DNA of 64,000 nucleotides, taken from positions 620,001 to 684,000 of the forward strand of contig NZ_JACXLD010000001.1 of NCBI RefSeq assembly GCF_014705705.1. Direction: 5' to 3'. Origin of the DNA: Spongiibacter pelagi (GTDB taxonomy: Bacteria > Pseudomonadota > Gammaproteobacteria > Pseudomonadales > Spongiibacteraceae). The position numbers and the translations under genes are program-made. Shown one piece after another: positions 28,426 through 37,129 of this stretch (its first letter is position 1; each line of letters begins with the position of its first letter). The notes below the pieces were generated by a model. The model saw only the letters and a list, made by a program, of their open reading frames with translations. It did no database searches and was not told the DNA's origin.

Positions 28426-29118
28426 TCAAATATTTAGCTTGCGGCGCATTTCTCTGAGTTTTTCTTTTTGTTGTTCGGGGTCTAGTGGTTGGTGAATTTC
28501 TTTGGGTAGTGCCATGTGAGTTGGTGCGGGTAGTTGCTCGCCGCGACGCAGGCGTTGGCATAGTTCGTCGTAATGACGACGAAATAGCGGGTAGGCATTG
28601 GCCTCGCTGGAATTGGCGAGGAAAAACCAGTCGCAGGCTTTGCCGGCGTGGTACACGGCAGGGTGTGACCAGTCGTATTTCGCCTTGGGTGACGGTGCAC
28701 GGCAGGCTTCTAAATACGCGCTATGGCTGTCTGGTAGCCCCAGCTCTGTATCATCCGGCTCGCAGTATTTTAAAATGCCGCGAATAGTGGGCAGGTATTC
28801 GGATTCACGAATAGCGCGGTGGCTGGCGTCCAGAATACGTTTTGGATCGACATCGCAGAGGTTGTTAAACCAGAGTTTTTTTGCGTAACCGAGTTTTTCT
28901 GCCGTGGAATACGCCTTGTGGTACTGGTTGTGGTAGACCAGTTCAAACTCGGCAAACATCTGGTTGATCGCGTCGATAACCGCGTTGCGATCTGGGCTCT
29001 TAGAGGCTTGCTCAGAAGCCTCTGGTTCAGAGCCCCTCTGCCCAGCTTCGGTCGGTGTGCTTGGCGATGAATTCAGTTGTTGCCGGGCTTGTTCCAGTAG
29101 ATCCTTGCTGTCGCGCAT
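28426..29118 (-). CDS. Lambda P-like replication protein (putative DnaB helicase loader)
   Basis: 230 aa from the ATG at 29118; a TTG at 29130 would add four residues. After a polar N-terminal 50 residues, the pattern matches phage lambda P along its length: INQMFAEFELVY, a Trp/Phe-rich helix, a DPKRILDASHRAIRESEYLPT segment, ILKYCEP, a helical block, then LRRGEQLPAP and a closing EKLREMRRKL helix. Lambda P binds DnaB and delivers it to an origin. Here the gene is chromosomal, has no phage neighbours, and overlaps by 92 nt the 3' end of a DnaT-like gene. dnaB itself is 5.4 kb away. A helicase-loading role is inference from the family. Confidence 0.75.
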   Translation of the reverse strand: MRDSKDLLEQARQQLNSSPSTPTEAGQRGSEPEASEQASKSPDRNAVIDAINQMFAEFELVYHNQYHKAYSTAEKLGYAKKLWFNNLCDVDPKRILDASHRAIRESEYLPTIRGILKYCEPDDTELGLPDSHSAYLEACRAPSPKAKYDWSHPAVYHAGKACDWFFLANSSEANAYPLFRRHYDELCQRLRRGEQLPAPTHMALPKEIHQPLDPEQQKEKLREMRRKLNI

Positions 29119-30181
29119 CGCTTTGTCCAAAGTGGTGGTTATTGGCCCAGCGGTATTTTACATGCTGCAGAAATTTGGTGTTCCACGAGCGCTGGGCTTG
29201 GCCGCTGTCGCGCCAGTACAACATAAACTCGCGCACTTGGTCACGGGCAAAGTTGGCATCGATACAGGCCATTCGCAGAATATCAAACACTTCCGGGCTG
29301 GGTTGCCAGTCGCGGGGCAGGGTGGTGTATTCGTCTTCGCGGTCTACACTTTGTTTGAAGCGCGACCACTGCAGGCGTATGTGTTGCAGAAAGCGTGAAT
29401 TCCAATTGCTATCCACGGTGCCGCGTTCGCCCCAGTACAAAATAAATTCGGGAATGGCATCCTCAATAAAGGAGCGGCTGATGCCTTCGCGTAATAAAAT
29501 TTCCCAAGCGTCACGGCTGGGTTGCCATTCTTTATTAATGCCGCGCTGACTGTTTTGCTCGATCTCCCAGCGCTGCTGCTTTTCCCAGCGGCGTTTGGCA
29601 AAACTCATAAAGACCGCTTCCCAAGAGGATTTGGCTTCGCCGCTTTCTTGGTAGTGGGCAATAAAGAGGGGTACCAGTTCTTCTATAAAATCATCGGTGA
29701 GTTGATTGATGTTTTTTAGAAAGTCGATGGTGCCTTGGCTGGGGCGCCATTGCGCGGAGATTTGTTGCTGGCCTAAAGTCAGCGCGTCTCGTCGGGGGCT
29801 GGCTTGGGTGACTTGTGTCACTCTGGCAGGTGATGATTTTGTTTGCGATATCGCCCGTTCTGTCTGTGCTGTGGGGGTTTCTGCGCTTAGCGCAAAGCGG
29901 AAATTGCGACTGTTAGGCGTAAGTGCACTGCCGAGGACCAGCAAGCCTAGATCGTGTAGCTTGCGCAGCGGCTGCTCAATTTCTGCCCATGTCCAAAACG
30001 GTAATTGCTCGCTCAATTGCTGCTTGTCGATCAGATACCAGCGTTGTCCCGCCTGTTCGTGAGCGCTTAAAAACTGGCGCCATTCGCTGAGTAATTGATA
30101 CAGCAGCGCGGCATCCAAGCCGATGGTGGCGGCGAGGCTGGGCGAGACGGTAAGGCTGCGTTCGGGTAGTGGAGTCGACAT
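29027..30181 (-). CDS. DnaT-like primosomal protein with three DnaT C-terminal repeats
   Basis: 384 aa. Residues 1-105 look like the winged-helix start of phage and plasmid replication initiators: IGLDAALLYQLLSEW, WYLIDKQQLSEQLPFW, then LRKLHDLGLLVLG. Three copies of the DnaT ssDNA-binding repeat follow, at about 143-200, 212-272 and 288-346. Each opens with W-x-P-S, has an acidic helix ending EF-x-x-YW (HYQ in the first), and closes with SW-x-x-x-F. E. coli DnaT has one such domain and works with PriA, PriB and DnaC at restart. The gene is divergent from radA across 85 bp and overlaps the lambda P-like gene. Confidence 0.78.
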   Translation of the reverse strand: MSTPLPERSLTVSPSLAATIGLDAALLYQLLSEWRQFLSAHEQAGQRWYLIDKQQLSEQLPFWTWAEIEQPLRKLHDLGLLVLGSALTPNSRNFRFALSAETPTAQTERAISQTKSSPARVTQVTQASPRRDALTLGQQQISAQWRPSQGTIDFLKNINQLTDDFIEELVPLFIAHYQESGEAKSSWEAVFMSFAKRRWEKQQRWEIEQNSQRGINKEWQPSRDAWEILLREGISRSFIEDAIPEFILYWGERGTVDSNWNSRFLQHIRLQWSRFKQSVDREDEYTTLPRDWQPSPEVFDILRMACIDANFARDQVREFMLYWRDSGQAQRSWNTKFLQHVKYRWANNHHFGQSDARQQGSTGTSPATTEFIAKHTDRSWAEGL

Positions 30182-30266
30182 CGATTCATGCTCTAATAAC
30201 GCCTTTCATTGTACGGGGAAGCGGCGCTGCCTGTCAGCCCGAATTCGGAGAAGGGAGAAACCATTA

Positions 30267-31640
30267 ATGGCCAAAGCCAAAACGGCTTATGTCTGTGTGG
30301 ACTGTGGTTCTGACCACAATAAGTGGCAGGGGCAATGTCAGGATTGCGGTGCTTGGAATACGCTGTCTGAGGTGCGCCTGGGGGCGCCGTCACGGGTGGC
30401 GGCCAGTGGTAATCGAAGTGGTTATGCCGGGGCTAATGGCGGCGGCGTTCTTGCGCTATCTGAGGTGGTGCTTGAGGAGTTGCCGCGCATCGCCAGCGGA
30501 TTTGATGAGTTTGATCGGGTGTTGGGCGGCGGCTTGGTGCCGGGTTCGGCAATTCTGTTGGGTGGTCATCCCGGTGCGGGTAAAAGCACCTTGTTATTAC
30601 AGATTTTGTGTCGTTTGGCGGAGCGCAACGATTGCCTATATGTCACCGGGGAAGAGTCCTTACAGCAAATCGCTATGCGCGCCAGTCGCTTGGGGTTGAA
30701 GGCAGATGCGCTGAAACTCTATGCCGAAACCAGTGTTGAGCAGTTGCTGGTGCAGTTGGACAAGCTAAAGCCCAAAGTGTTGGTGCTGGATTCGATCCAA
30801 GTGATGCATAGCGACCATATTAGCTCGGCGCCGGGCAGTGTGTCGCAGGTGCGTGAATGTGCGGCAGCGCTGACGCGATTTGCCAAGCAGACCGGCACGG
30901 TGTTGTTGATGGTGGGGCATGTCACCAAGGATGGCAGCTTGGCCGGGCCTAAAGTGCTGGAACATATTATTGACTGCTCAATCATGCTGGAGGGCTCCAG
31001 TGACAGCCGTTACCGCACATTGCGTGGCCATAAGAATCGCTTTGGCGCAGTGAATGAACTGGGCGTGTTTGCGATGACTGAGCAGGGGCTGAAGGAGGTT
31101 AAAAACCCTTCCGCTATCTTCCTGAATCGGGGTGAAGAAATTGCTGCCGGCAGCGTGGTTATGGTGGTTTGGGAGGGGACGCGTCCGCTTTTGGTAGAGA
31201 TTCAAGCGCTGGTTGATGAGTCGGGTTTTGGTAATCCGCGCCGGGTGGCGGTGGGTTTGGAGCAGAATCGTTTGGCGATGTTGTTGGCGGTATTGCACCG
31301 TCATGGCGGTTTGCAGTTGGGCGATCAAGATGTGTTTGTGAACGTGGTCGGTGGCGTGAAAGTGCTGGAAACCGGGGCGGATTTGGCGCTGCTGTTTGCC
31401 TTGGTATCCAGTTTTCGCAATCAGCCGCTACCGGAAGATTTGGTGGTGTTTGGCGAAGTGGGTTTGTCTGGCGAGATTCGCCCCGTTCCCAGCGGGCAAG
31501 AGCGTATTCAAGAGGCGCGCAAGCACGGCTTCAAACGTGCCATTGTGCCGGCGGGCAATGCGCCGCGATCCTCAGCTGCTGATGCAGGAATGAGTGTTAT
31601 CGCGGTGCATAATTTGGCCGAGGCGCTAGAGGCGCTCTAA
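30267..31640 (+). CDS. radA: DNA repair protein RadA (Sms)
   Basis: 457 aa from the ATG at 30267, chosen for the GGAGAAGGGAG site just upstream; the frame is open further upstream but the added residues do not fit the family. It has an N-terminal zinc finger (CVDCG and CQDCG), a RecA-like ATPase with Walker A GGHPGAGKSTLLL, the RadA-specific GHKNRFG motif, and a C-terminal Lon-like domain. RadA is a DnaB-type branch-migration helicase that extends recombination intermediates. Its divergence from the DnaT-like/lambda P-like pair places three DNA-replication/recombination genes together. Confidence 0.96.
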   Translation: MAKAKTAYVCVDCGSDHNKWQGQCQDCGAWNTLSEVRLGAPSRVAASGNRSGYAGANGGGVLALSEVVLEELPRIASGFDEFDRVLGGGLVPGSAILLGGHPGAGKSTLLLQILCRLAERNDCLYVTGEESLQQIAMRASRLGLKADALKLYAETSVEQLLVQLDKLKPKVLVLDSIQVMHSDHISSAPGSVSQVRECAAALTRFAKQTGTVLLMVGHVTKDGSLAGPKVLEHIIDCSIMLEGSSDSRYRTLRGHKNRFGAVNELGVFAMTEQGLKEVKNPSAIFLNRGEEIAAGSVVMVVWEGTRPLLVEIQALVDESGFGNPRRVAVGLEQNRLAMLLAVLHRHGGLQLGDQDVFVNVVGGVKVLETGADLALLFALVSSFRNQPLPEDLVVFGEVGLSGEIRPVPSGQERIQEARKHGFKRAIVPAGNAPRSSAADAGMSVIAVHNLAEALEAL

Positions 31641-31660
31641 TCCTCTAGGAAATAGAGCCC

Positions 31661-34129
31661 TTAGAAAATATCGTAGGGGCTCTCTTGGCTTTCTTGACCT
31701 GGGTAGTTCCCGGATCTGGACTGAGCTTCTGGCGCATTTTCAGTTTTGAAATATTCAAAGATGGCATTGCTTTGGCCTGGAGAAGCCAGCTTGCCATTGT
31801 CCGGGTCGATTTTGACCGAGACGACTCCCTGAGGTTGCGGCAGGTGGCGCTCTGTGCGGCCTTCGAGAGCGACTTTCATGTAGTCAATCCAGATTGGCAG
31901 CGCCACTGAGCCGCCGTATTCGCGGCGCCCCAACTTTTTATTGTCATCAAAGCCGGCCCACGTGGAGGTGACTACGCCACTGCTGTAGCCAGAAAACCAC
32001 GCGTCTGTCGGGCCGTTAGTGGTACCTGTTTTGCCGGCGGCGTCGCTGCGATTCAGTGCCAGTGCTTTGCGGCCAGTGCCCTTGCGAACCACGTCTTGCA
32101 GCATGCTGTCGATTAAAAATGTGGTTTGTTCACTGAGAATGCGTGGAGCTTGATTCAGGCTGAGCAGTTCTTCTTCCTCGCTATTTAGCAGGTCATCAAG
32201 GCTTTCCATCTCAAGGTGGGCGGGAACAAATTCCTGCTCGTTATTTGCCAGTGCATCACAGTGATCACAGACTTGTGCTGGATTGGCGCGATAGAGGGTA
32301 TTGCCATTGCGATCGATAATGCGGTCCATCACCCAGGGTTTGACCTTGTAGCCGCCGTTGGCAAAAGTGGCATAGCCGGTAACGATGTCGATCATCGAGA
32401 GGGAGTGGCTGCCCAGCGCTAGGGATAAATCTAGCGGTAATTGACTGCTGTCGAAACCAAAGCGTCCGACATAATCAATGGCGGTGCGAATACCCAATTG
32501 TTGCAGTAAACGGATGGAAACAAGGTTTCGTGACAGGTACAGGGCTTTTCTCAGCCGCATTGGGCCGCTAAACGTGCCGCTATCATTATCTGGACGCCAG
32601 GTGCCGCCGAGTTTTTCATCCTCAAAGACAATGGGGGCGTCGTTGATGATGCTGGCGGGGGTAAATCCGTTGTCCAATCCCGCGGTGTAGATGAAGGGTT
32701 TGAAGTTGGAGCCGGGCTGGCGAGCCGCTTGCGTCGCGCGGTTAAAGGAGCTTTTTTCGTAGTCGTAACCGCCCACCAAGCTCAGAATGGCGCCGTTGTC
32801 GGCATTTAGTGAAATCAGCGCGCCTTGTACTTCGGGGAGTTGTGATAAACGCCATTGCTCATTGGCGCTGGGGTGACGACGCAGGCGTACAACGTCGCCG
32901 GGCTTGACCAATTCCTCGGTGTTTTTAGCTTTGTAGCTAACGCGGTCTTCGCTGATGTAGCGATCCATCCCCTCAAAGCTGTGTTCCCAGTCTAGGGTAA
33001 TGTGTTCCCCGCCAGCCAGCAGCGCCGTGGCGGTTTTTTCTGTGTTGCTGATGATCAGTGCTGGCAGCCACGGGCCGATGGGGCCGATGGCATTCAGGCG
33101 GCTGCGAAAATCAATAACCGATTCTTCGTCTAGGGTTTCCGGGAGGGGCCATTGCTGCTCGGGGCCCCGGTAACCGTGGCGCAAATCGTATTCGGTAACG
33201 CCGTCCAGAACGGCCTGCTGAGCGGTTTTTTGCAGCTTGCTGTCGATGCTGGTGATAACCGTAAAGCCTTCTTCGTAGGCGCTTTGGCCGTAACGCCGCA
33301 GCATCTCAATGCGGATCATTTCGGCAACATAAGCCGCATTGAGATCGAGTTTGGCGCCGTGGGCGCGGGCTGTAATGGGTTCGTGGAGGGCGGCTTGATA
33401 TTGCTGGTCGTCAATATAGTCCAGTTCCAGCATACGGCCCAGAATCCAGTTGCGGCGCACGCGAGCGCGGCTGGGGTTGGCAATGGGGTTGTAAGCTGAA
33501 GGTGCTTTAGGTAGGCCGGCAATCATGGCAATTTGAGCCAAATTTAGTTCTTTTATCGGTTTTCCGTAATACACATATGCAGCAGCTTCAATACCATAGG
33601 CGTGGTGACCGAGAAAGATTTTATTCAGGTAGAGTTCGAGAATGTCACCTTTGCTTAGGCGGCGCTCGATTTCGATGGCCAGAAAAATCTCGGTAAATTT
33701 GCGGGTAAAGGTTTTGTCGCGGGTCAGGAAGTAGTTTTTTGCCACCTGCATGGTGATGGTGGAGCCGCCGGATTTAATGTCGCCGCTGGTAATAAGTTGT
33801 AGTGCGGCGCGCAATAAGCCTGCGGGATCAACGCCTCGGTGTTGGAAAAAGCGGTCATCTTCCGCAGCCAGAAAGGCCTTGATGGCAAGTTCAGGGACTT
33901 CCTGAATGCTGATGGGGGTACGGCGTTTTTCGCCAAACTCACCAATGAGCTGGCCGTCTTTGCTGTAAATGCGCAGTGGGGTTTGCAGTTCGACGTCGCG
34001 CAGGGCTTCGGCCTTGGGAAGTTGCGGATCAATGTAGAGAAAGGCTGCCGCTGTGATCATGACAAGCCCGGCAACAGCAAGGGCGCCGATCAGAAGTAAG
34101 GGGCGGAGAAAGGCGAATCGATTGAGCAT
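31661..34129 (-). CDS. mrcA: Penicillin-binding protein 1A (bifunctional transglycosylase/transpeptidase)
   Basis: 822 aa. A membrane anchor at about 10-32 precedes the GT51 glycosyltransferase domain: AAEDDRFFQHRGVD with catalytic Glu90, GGSTITMQVAKN and LYLNKIFLG. An OB-like insertion (about 320-430) follows. The transpeptidase domain has S-x-x-K (SNFK, Ser474), SRN and KTGTTNGPTDAWFSGY. It polymerises and cross-links peptidoglycan and is activated in other gammaproteobacteria by LpoA. Placement divergent from pilM is conserved in pseudomonads (ponA). Confidence 0.97.
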   Translation of the reverse strand: MLNRFAFLRPLLLIGALAVAGLVMITAAAFLYIDPQLPKAEALRDVELQTPLRIYSKDGQLIGEFGEKRRTPISIQEVPELAIKAFLAAEDDRFFQHRGVDPAGLLRAALQLITSGDIKSGGSTITMQVAKNYFLTRDKTFTRKFTEIFLAIEIERRLSKGDILELYLNKIFLGHHAYGIEAAAYVYYGKPIKELNLAQIAMIAGLPKAPSAYNPIANPSRARVRRNWILGRMLELDYIDDQQYQAALHEPITARAHGAKLDLNAAYVAEMIRIEMLRRYGQSAYEEGFTVITSIDSKLQKTAQQAVLDGVTEYDLRHGYRGPEQQWPLPETLDEESVIDFRSRLNAIGPIGPWLPALIISNTEKTATALLAGGEHITLDWEHSFEGMDRYISEDRVSYKAKNTEELVKPGDVVRLRRHPSANEQWRLSQLPEVQGALISLNADNGAILSLVGGYDYEKSSFNRATQAARQPGSNFKPFIYTAGLDNGFTPASIINDAPIVFEDEKLGGTWRPDNDSGTFSGPMRLRKALYLSRNLVSIRLLQQLGIRTAIDYVGRFGFDSSQLPLDLSLALGSHSLSMIDIVTGYATFANGGYKVKPWVMDRIIDRNGNTLYRANPAQVCDHCDALANNEQEFVPAHLEMESLDDLLNSEEEELLSLNQAPRILSEQTTFLIDSMLQDVVRKGTGRKALALNRSDAAGKTGTTNGPTDAWFSGYSSGVVTSTWAGFDDNKKLGRREYGGSVALPIWIDYMKVALEGRTERHLPQPQGVVSVKIDPDNGKLASPGQSNAIFEYFKTENAPEAQSRSGNYPGQESQESPYDIF

Positions 34130-34238
34130 GAGCGTCCTGTTTTTAGTTTGCTGTGCTATTTTGATTGCAAACTTGCAAAAATAGGCCCATAGGATACCGA
34201 AATCTGTGAAGTTATCGGCTATATTTTTTTAGAACTAT

Positions 34239-34267
34239 TTGCGGAATGCGATTCCGTGGTATTTAAT
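34239..34267 (+). promoter_or_regulatory. Candidate promoter of the pilMNOPQ operon, with a dyad in the spacer
   Basis: TTGCGG (34239-34244), 17-bp spacer, TTTAAT (34262-34267), about 55 bp upstream of pilM. A perfect inverted repeat CGGAAT-GCG-ATTCCG (34242-34256) overlaps the -35 and spacer and could be a regulator site. Confidence 0.5.
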
Positions 34268-34321
34268 TTCTTTAATGTAAAGTGCGCCCTAAGTCCAAGA
34301 CGTTAATAGGAAAAACTCAAA

Positions 34322-35392
34322 GTGTTCGATGGCTTGCTAGGTAGTCGCAAATCAAGGAATAGCCTGATTGGCGTCGATATCAGCTCAAGTGCAGTGAAAA
34401 TGCTGGAACTGAGCCGTAATGGTGACAAGTACCGTGTAGAAAGTTACGCGGTGATGTCTTTGCCTCCTCAGGCAGTGGTTGAGAAAAACTTGGCCGAGGT
34501 TGAGGCGGTGGGCGAGATTGTCAAAGCGGTCCACGCCCGCTCGCGCTCGGCGACCCCCCGCGTTGCTGTTGCGGTGCCGGGGTCGGCGGTCATTACCAAG
34601 ATTCTGCACATGCCGGCGGATATGGATGACACCAGCATGGAGGCGCAGATCGCGCTGGAAGCGGACCAGTATATTCCTTACCCCCTCGACGAAGTGGCGC
34701 TGGATTTTGAAGTGCTGGGCCCAGATGGTGATAGCGAGGAAACCAATGAGGTGTTGCTGGTTGCCTGTCGTCGCGACAATGTTGATTCTCGCGTCGAAGC
34801 GCTGGAGATTGCCGGACTAGAACCAAAAGTGGTCGACGTTGAAGCCTATGCGATTGAGCGCAGCTTCGGCCTGATTGCCGAGCAGCAGGGCTGGGATGAA
34901 AACGCAGTGGTTGCCGTTGTTGATATCGGTTCTAGTATGACGGCGCTGAGCGTAATTGTTGATGGTGAAACAATTTATACCCGCGATCAGGTTTTTGGCG
35001 GCCGTCAATTAACCGATGAAATTCAACGCCGCTACGGCCTCAGCTTTGAAGAAGCCGGTTTGGCCAAGAAGCAAGGCGGTCTTTCTGATGATTACGATAC
35101 CGAAGTGCTAATGCCCTTTAAAGAAGCGGCAATTCAGCAAATTTCACGCTCATTGCAATTCTTTTTCTCCGCTAGCCAGTACAGCGCCGTTGATTTCATC
35201 TTGTTGGCTGGTGGCGTGGCGTCAATGCAGGGCTTGCCAGAATTGGTCGAGGAGCGGCTTGGGGTGACTACGGTTGTGGCAAATCCTTTTGCCAATATGG
35301 CGGTTTCTTCGAAAGTGGATGCTGCGCGCTTGGCGAATGATGCCCCGTCCATGTTGTTGGCCTGCGGCTTGGCCATGAGGAGCTTTAGTTAA
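34322..35392 (+). CDS. pilM: Type IV pilus assembly protein PilM
   Basis: 356 aa from a GTG codon. Actin-like ATPase fold: IGVDISSSAVKMLEL (phosphate-1 loop), VVDIGSSMTALSV (phosphate-2) and LLAGGVASMQGLPEL (adenosine loop). PilM is the cytoplasmic ring of the pilus alignment complex and binds the N-terminus of PilN. It overlaps pilN by one base (TAATG). Confidence 0.96.
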   Translation: MFDGLLGSRKSRNSLIGVDISSSAVKMLELSRNGDKYRVESYAVMSLPPQAVVEKNLAEVEAVGEIVKAVHARSRSATPRVAVAVPGSAVITKILHMPADMDDTSMEAQIALEADQYIPYPLDEVALDFEVLGPDGDSEETNEVLLVACRRDNVDSRVEALEIAGLEPKVVDVEAYAIERSFGLIAEQQGWDENAVVAVVDIGSSMTALSVIVDGETIYTRDQVFGGRQLTDEIQRRYGLSFEEAGLAKKQGGLSDDYDTEVLMPFKEAAIQQISRSLQFFFSASQYSAVDFILLAGGVASMQGLPELVEERLGVTTVVANPFANMAVSSKVDAARLANDAPSMLLACGLAMRSFS

Positions 35393-35952
35393 TGGCCACA
35401 ATTAACTTATTACCTTGGCGCGAGGAACGGCGCCAGCAGATTAAAACGGAATTTCTGGTCATCTTAGGTGCTGTAGTGGTGCTGGGTGCGGTAATCGCGC
35501 TGATTGTGATGAGCGCTTACAACTCGGCTATTAGCAGTCAGGAAGCCAGAAATGCTTATATTCAGCAGCATATTGAAGTGATCAATCGCGAAGTGGCTGA
35601 AATTAAGGATCTTGAGCAACGCCGGCAGCAGCTGTTGGATCGAATGAGCATCATTCAAAGTCTGCAGGGCGAGCGCCCGCTGATTGTGCGGGTGTTTGAT
35701 GAAATGGTGCGGACTCTGCCCGATGGCCTGTTCTACACCAGAATTGATCGCTCAGATAAGCGCATTAATGCGGAAGGGGTGGCGGAGTCCAATAACCGGA
35801 TTTCAAGTCTGATGAGAAAACTGGATACCTCACCGTGGTTTGATAACCCCAATCTGGCCGACGTAAAAGCGGCCGATATTCTGGGTGATCAGGCCAGCTC
35901 CTTTAAACTTTCCTACAGCATCAGCGCGCCCGCGCCCGATGAAGATAAATAA
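35392..35952 (+). CDS. pilN: Type IV pilus assembly protein PilN
   Basis: 186 aa bitopic inner-membrane protein. The cytoplasmic INLLPWREERR motif at the N-terminus is the known PilM-docking peptide. A membrane helix (about 22-45) and a coiled coil (about 50-85) follow, then a ferredoxin-like periplasmic domain. It pairs with PilO to link the cytoplasmic motor to PilP and the PilQ secretin. Confidence 0.95.
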   Translation: MATINLLPWREERRQQIKTEFLVILGAVVVLGAVIALIVMSAYNSAISSQEARNAYIQQHIEVINREVAEIKDLEQRRQQLLDRMSIIQSLQGERPLIVRVFDEMVRTLPDGLFYTRIDRSDKRINAEGVAESNNRISSLMRKLDTSPWFDNPNLADVKAADILGDQASSFKLSYSISAPAPDEDK

Positions 35953-35966
35953 AGGGAGCTGCTGTG

Positions 35967-36584
35967 ATGCCTTGGAAGGATTGGATTGACGAGTTAAAGC
36001 GCTACGACCTCAACGAGCTCGATATAAATAATATTGGTGCTTGGCCGGTGCTGGTTCGCGGCGCGGTCTGGTTGCTGGCTTTTATTTTGGTCTTGGCTGG
36101 CGCCTATTTTTATTTGATTGCGGACTTGCGGCTGAACCTAGCCCAAGCGCATGAAAAAGAGTATCAGCTCAAACAAGATTTTGAGCGCAAAGCGTTCAAA
36201 GCGGCTAAGTTGGATCCCTTGAAGAAGCAGATGCAGGAGATGGAGCAATCTTTCGGTATTTTGCTGGGGCAGCTTCCCGCCGATACTGAAGTGCCGGGTT
36301 TGCTTGAAGATATCACCGAAAAAGCCGTGAGTAACGGCTTGGCAATCAACAGCATAAAGTTGCAGGCAGAAACCGCAAAAGAGTTTTATATCGAACTGCC
36401 GATAGCCATTAAAGTCAGCGGTAGTTACCACGATTTGGCGGCGTTTGTGAGCGGTATAGCCAGTCTGCCGCGTATCGTCACGCTGCATAACTACACCATC
36501 GAAGGGAAAAAGGGTTCAGAGCAGTTGAATATGGATATTCTGGCCAAAACCTATCGCTACAAAGATTCGGAGGGCGGTAAATGA
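35967..36584 (+). CDS. pilO: Type IV pilus assembly protein PilO
   Basis: 205 aa from the ATG at 35967; the preceding GTG at 35964 is an alternative, since AAGGGAG serves either. A single membrane helix (about 30-50) is followed by a coiled coil (58-95) and a periplasmic ferredoxin-like domain (EVPGLLEDITEKAVSNGLAI). It forms heterodimers with PilN. It overlaps pilP by 4 bp. Confidence 0.95.
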   Translation: MPWKDWIDELKRYDLNELDINNIGAWPVLVRGAVWLLAFILVLAGAYFYLIADLRLNLAQAHEKEYQLKQDFERKAFKAAKLDPLKKQMQEMEQSFGILLGQLPADTEVPGLLEDITEKAVSNGLAINSIKLQAETAKEFYIELPIAIKVSGSYHDLAAFVSGIASLPRIVTLHNYTIEGKKGSEQLNMDILAKTYRYKDSEGGK

Positions 36585-37108
36585 AACGCTCACCTTGGCT
36601 GATTATTCTCGCATCTGCTGCCTTGATTTCCTGTGGCGGTGGCAATAAATACAGTGATCTAGATACTTTCTTTGAAGAGACTCGCGCCAAGCCCAGTGGT
36701 CAAATTCCACCGGTGCCAGCTTTGCAAGCCTATCGCGCATTTACTTATTCCGCGTCGGGTTTGCGCAGTCCGTTTTCACGGCCAGTCGATGTTAAAGAAA
36801 TCGAGCGCATTCAAGCTTCGCAGTCGGTTAAGCCGGACGATAAGCGTGAAAAAGAGTTCCTCGAAAGTTTCTCGATTGATTCGCTGAAAATGGTTGGCAC
36901 CATTAACCGTAAAGGCGAGCGCTGGGCGCTGGTTTCAGATCCGGATCGCGGTATTCACCGGGTGCGGGTGAGTAATTATCTCGGCCGTAATCACGGCAAG
37001 ATTATCGAAATTGGTGAAAATTATATTTCCGTATTGGAGATTGTCTCCAATGGCGGAGACGGATGGGTAGAAAGACCGCGTAGTCTCGAATTGGCGACGG
37101 GTAAATAG
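36581..37108 (+). CDS. pilP: Type IV pilus assembly lipoprotein PilP
   Basis: 175 aa. Lipoprotein signal ending ALISC (Cys18). An extended region (residues 25-75, with GLRSPFSRP) wraps PilN/PilO, and a C-terminal beta-sandwich (about 90-170, DSLKMVGTINRKGERWALV) contacts the PilQ N0 domain. It connects the inner-membrane alignment complex to the secretin. Confidence 0.95.
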   Translation: MKRSPWLIILASAALISCGGGNKYSDLDTFFEETRAKPSGQIPPVPALQAYRAFTYSASGLRSPFSRPVDVKEIERIQASQSVKPDDKREKEFLESFSIDSLKMVGTINRKGERWALVSDPDRGIHRVRVSNYLGRNHGKIIEIGENYISVLEIVSNGGDGWVERPRSLELATGK

Positions 37109-37129
37109 AATATGAAAGCGGAGATTTCA

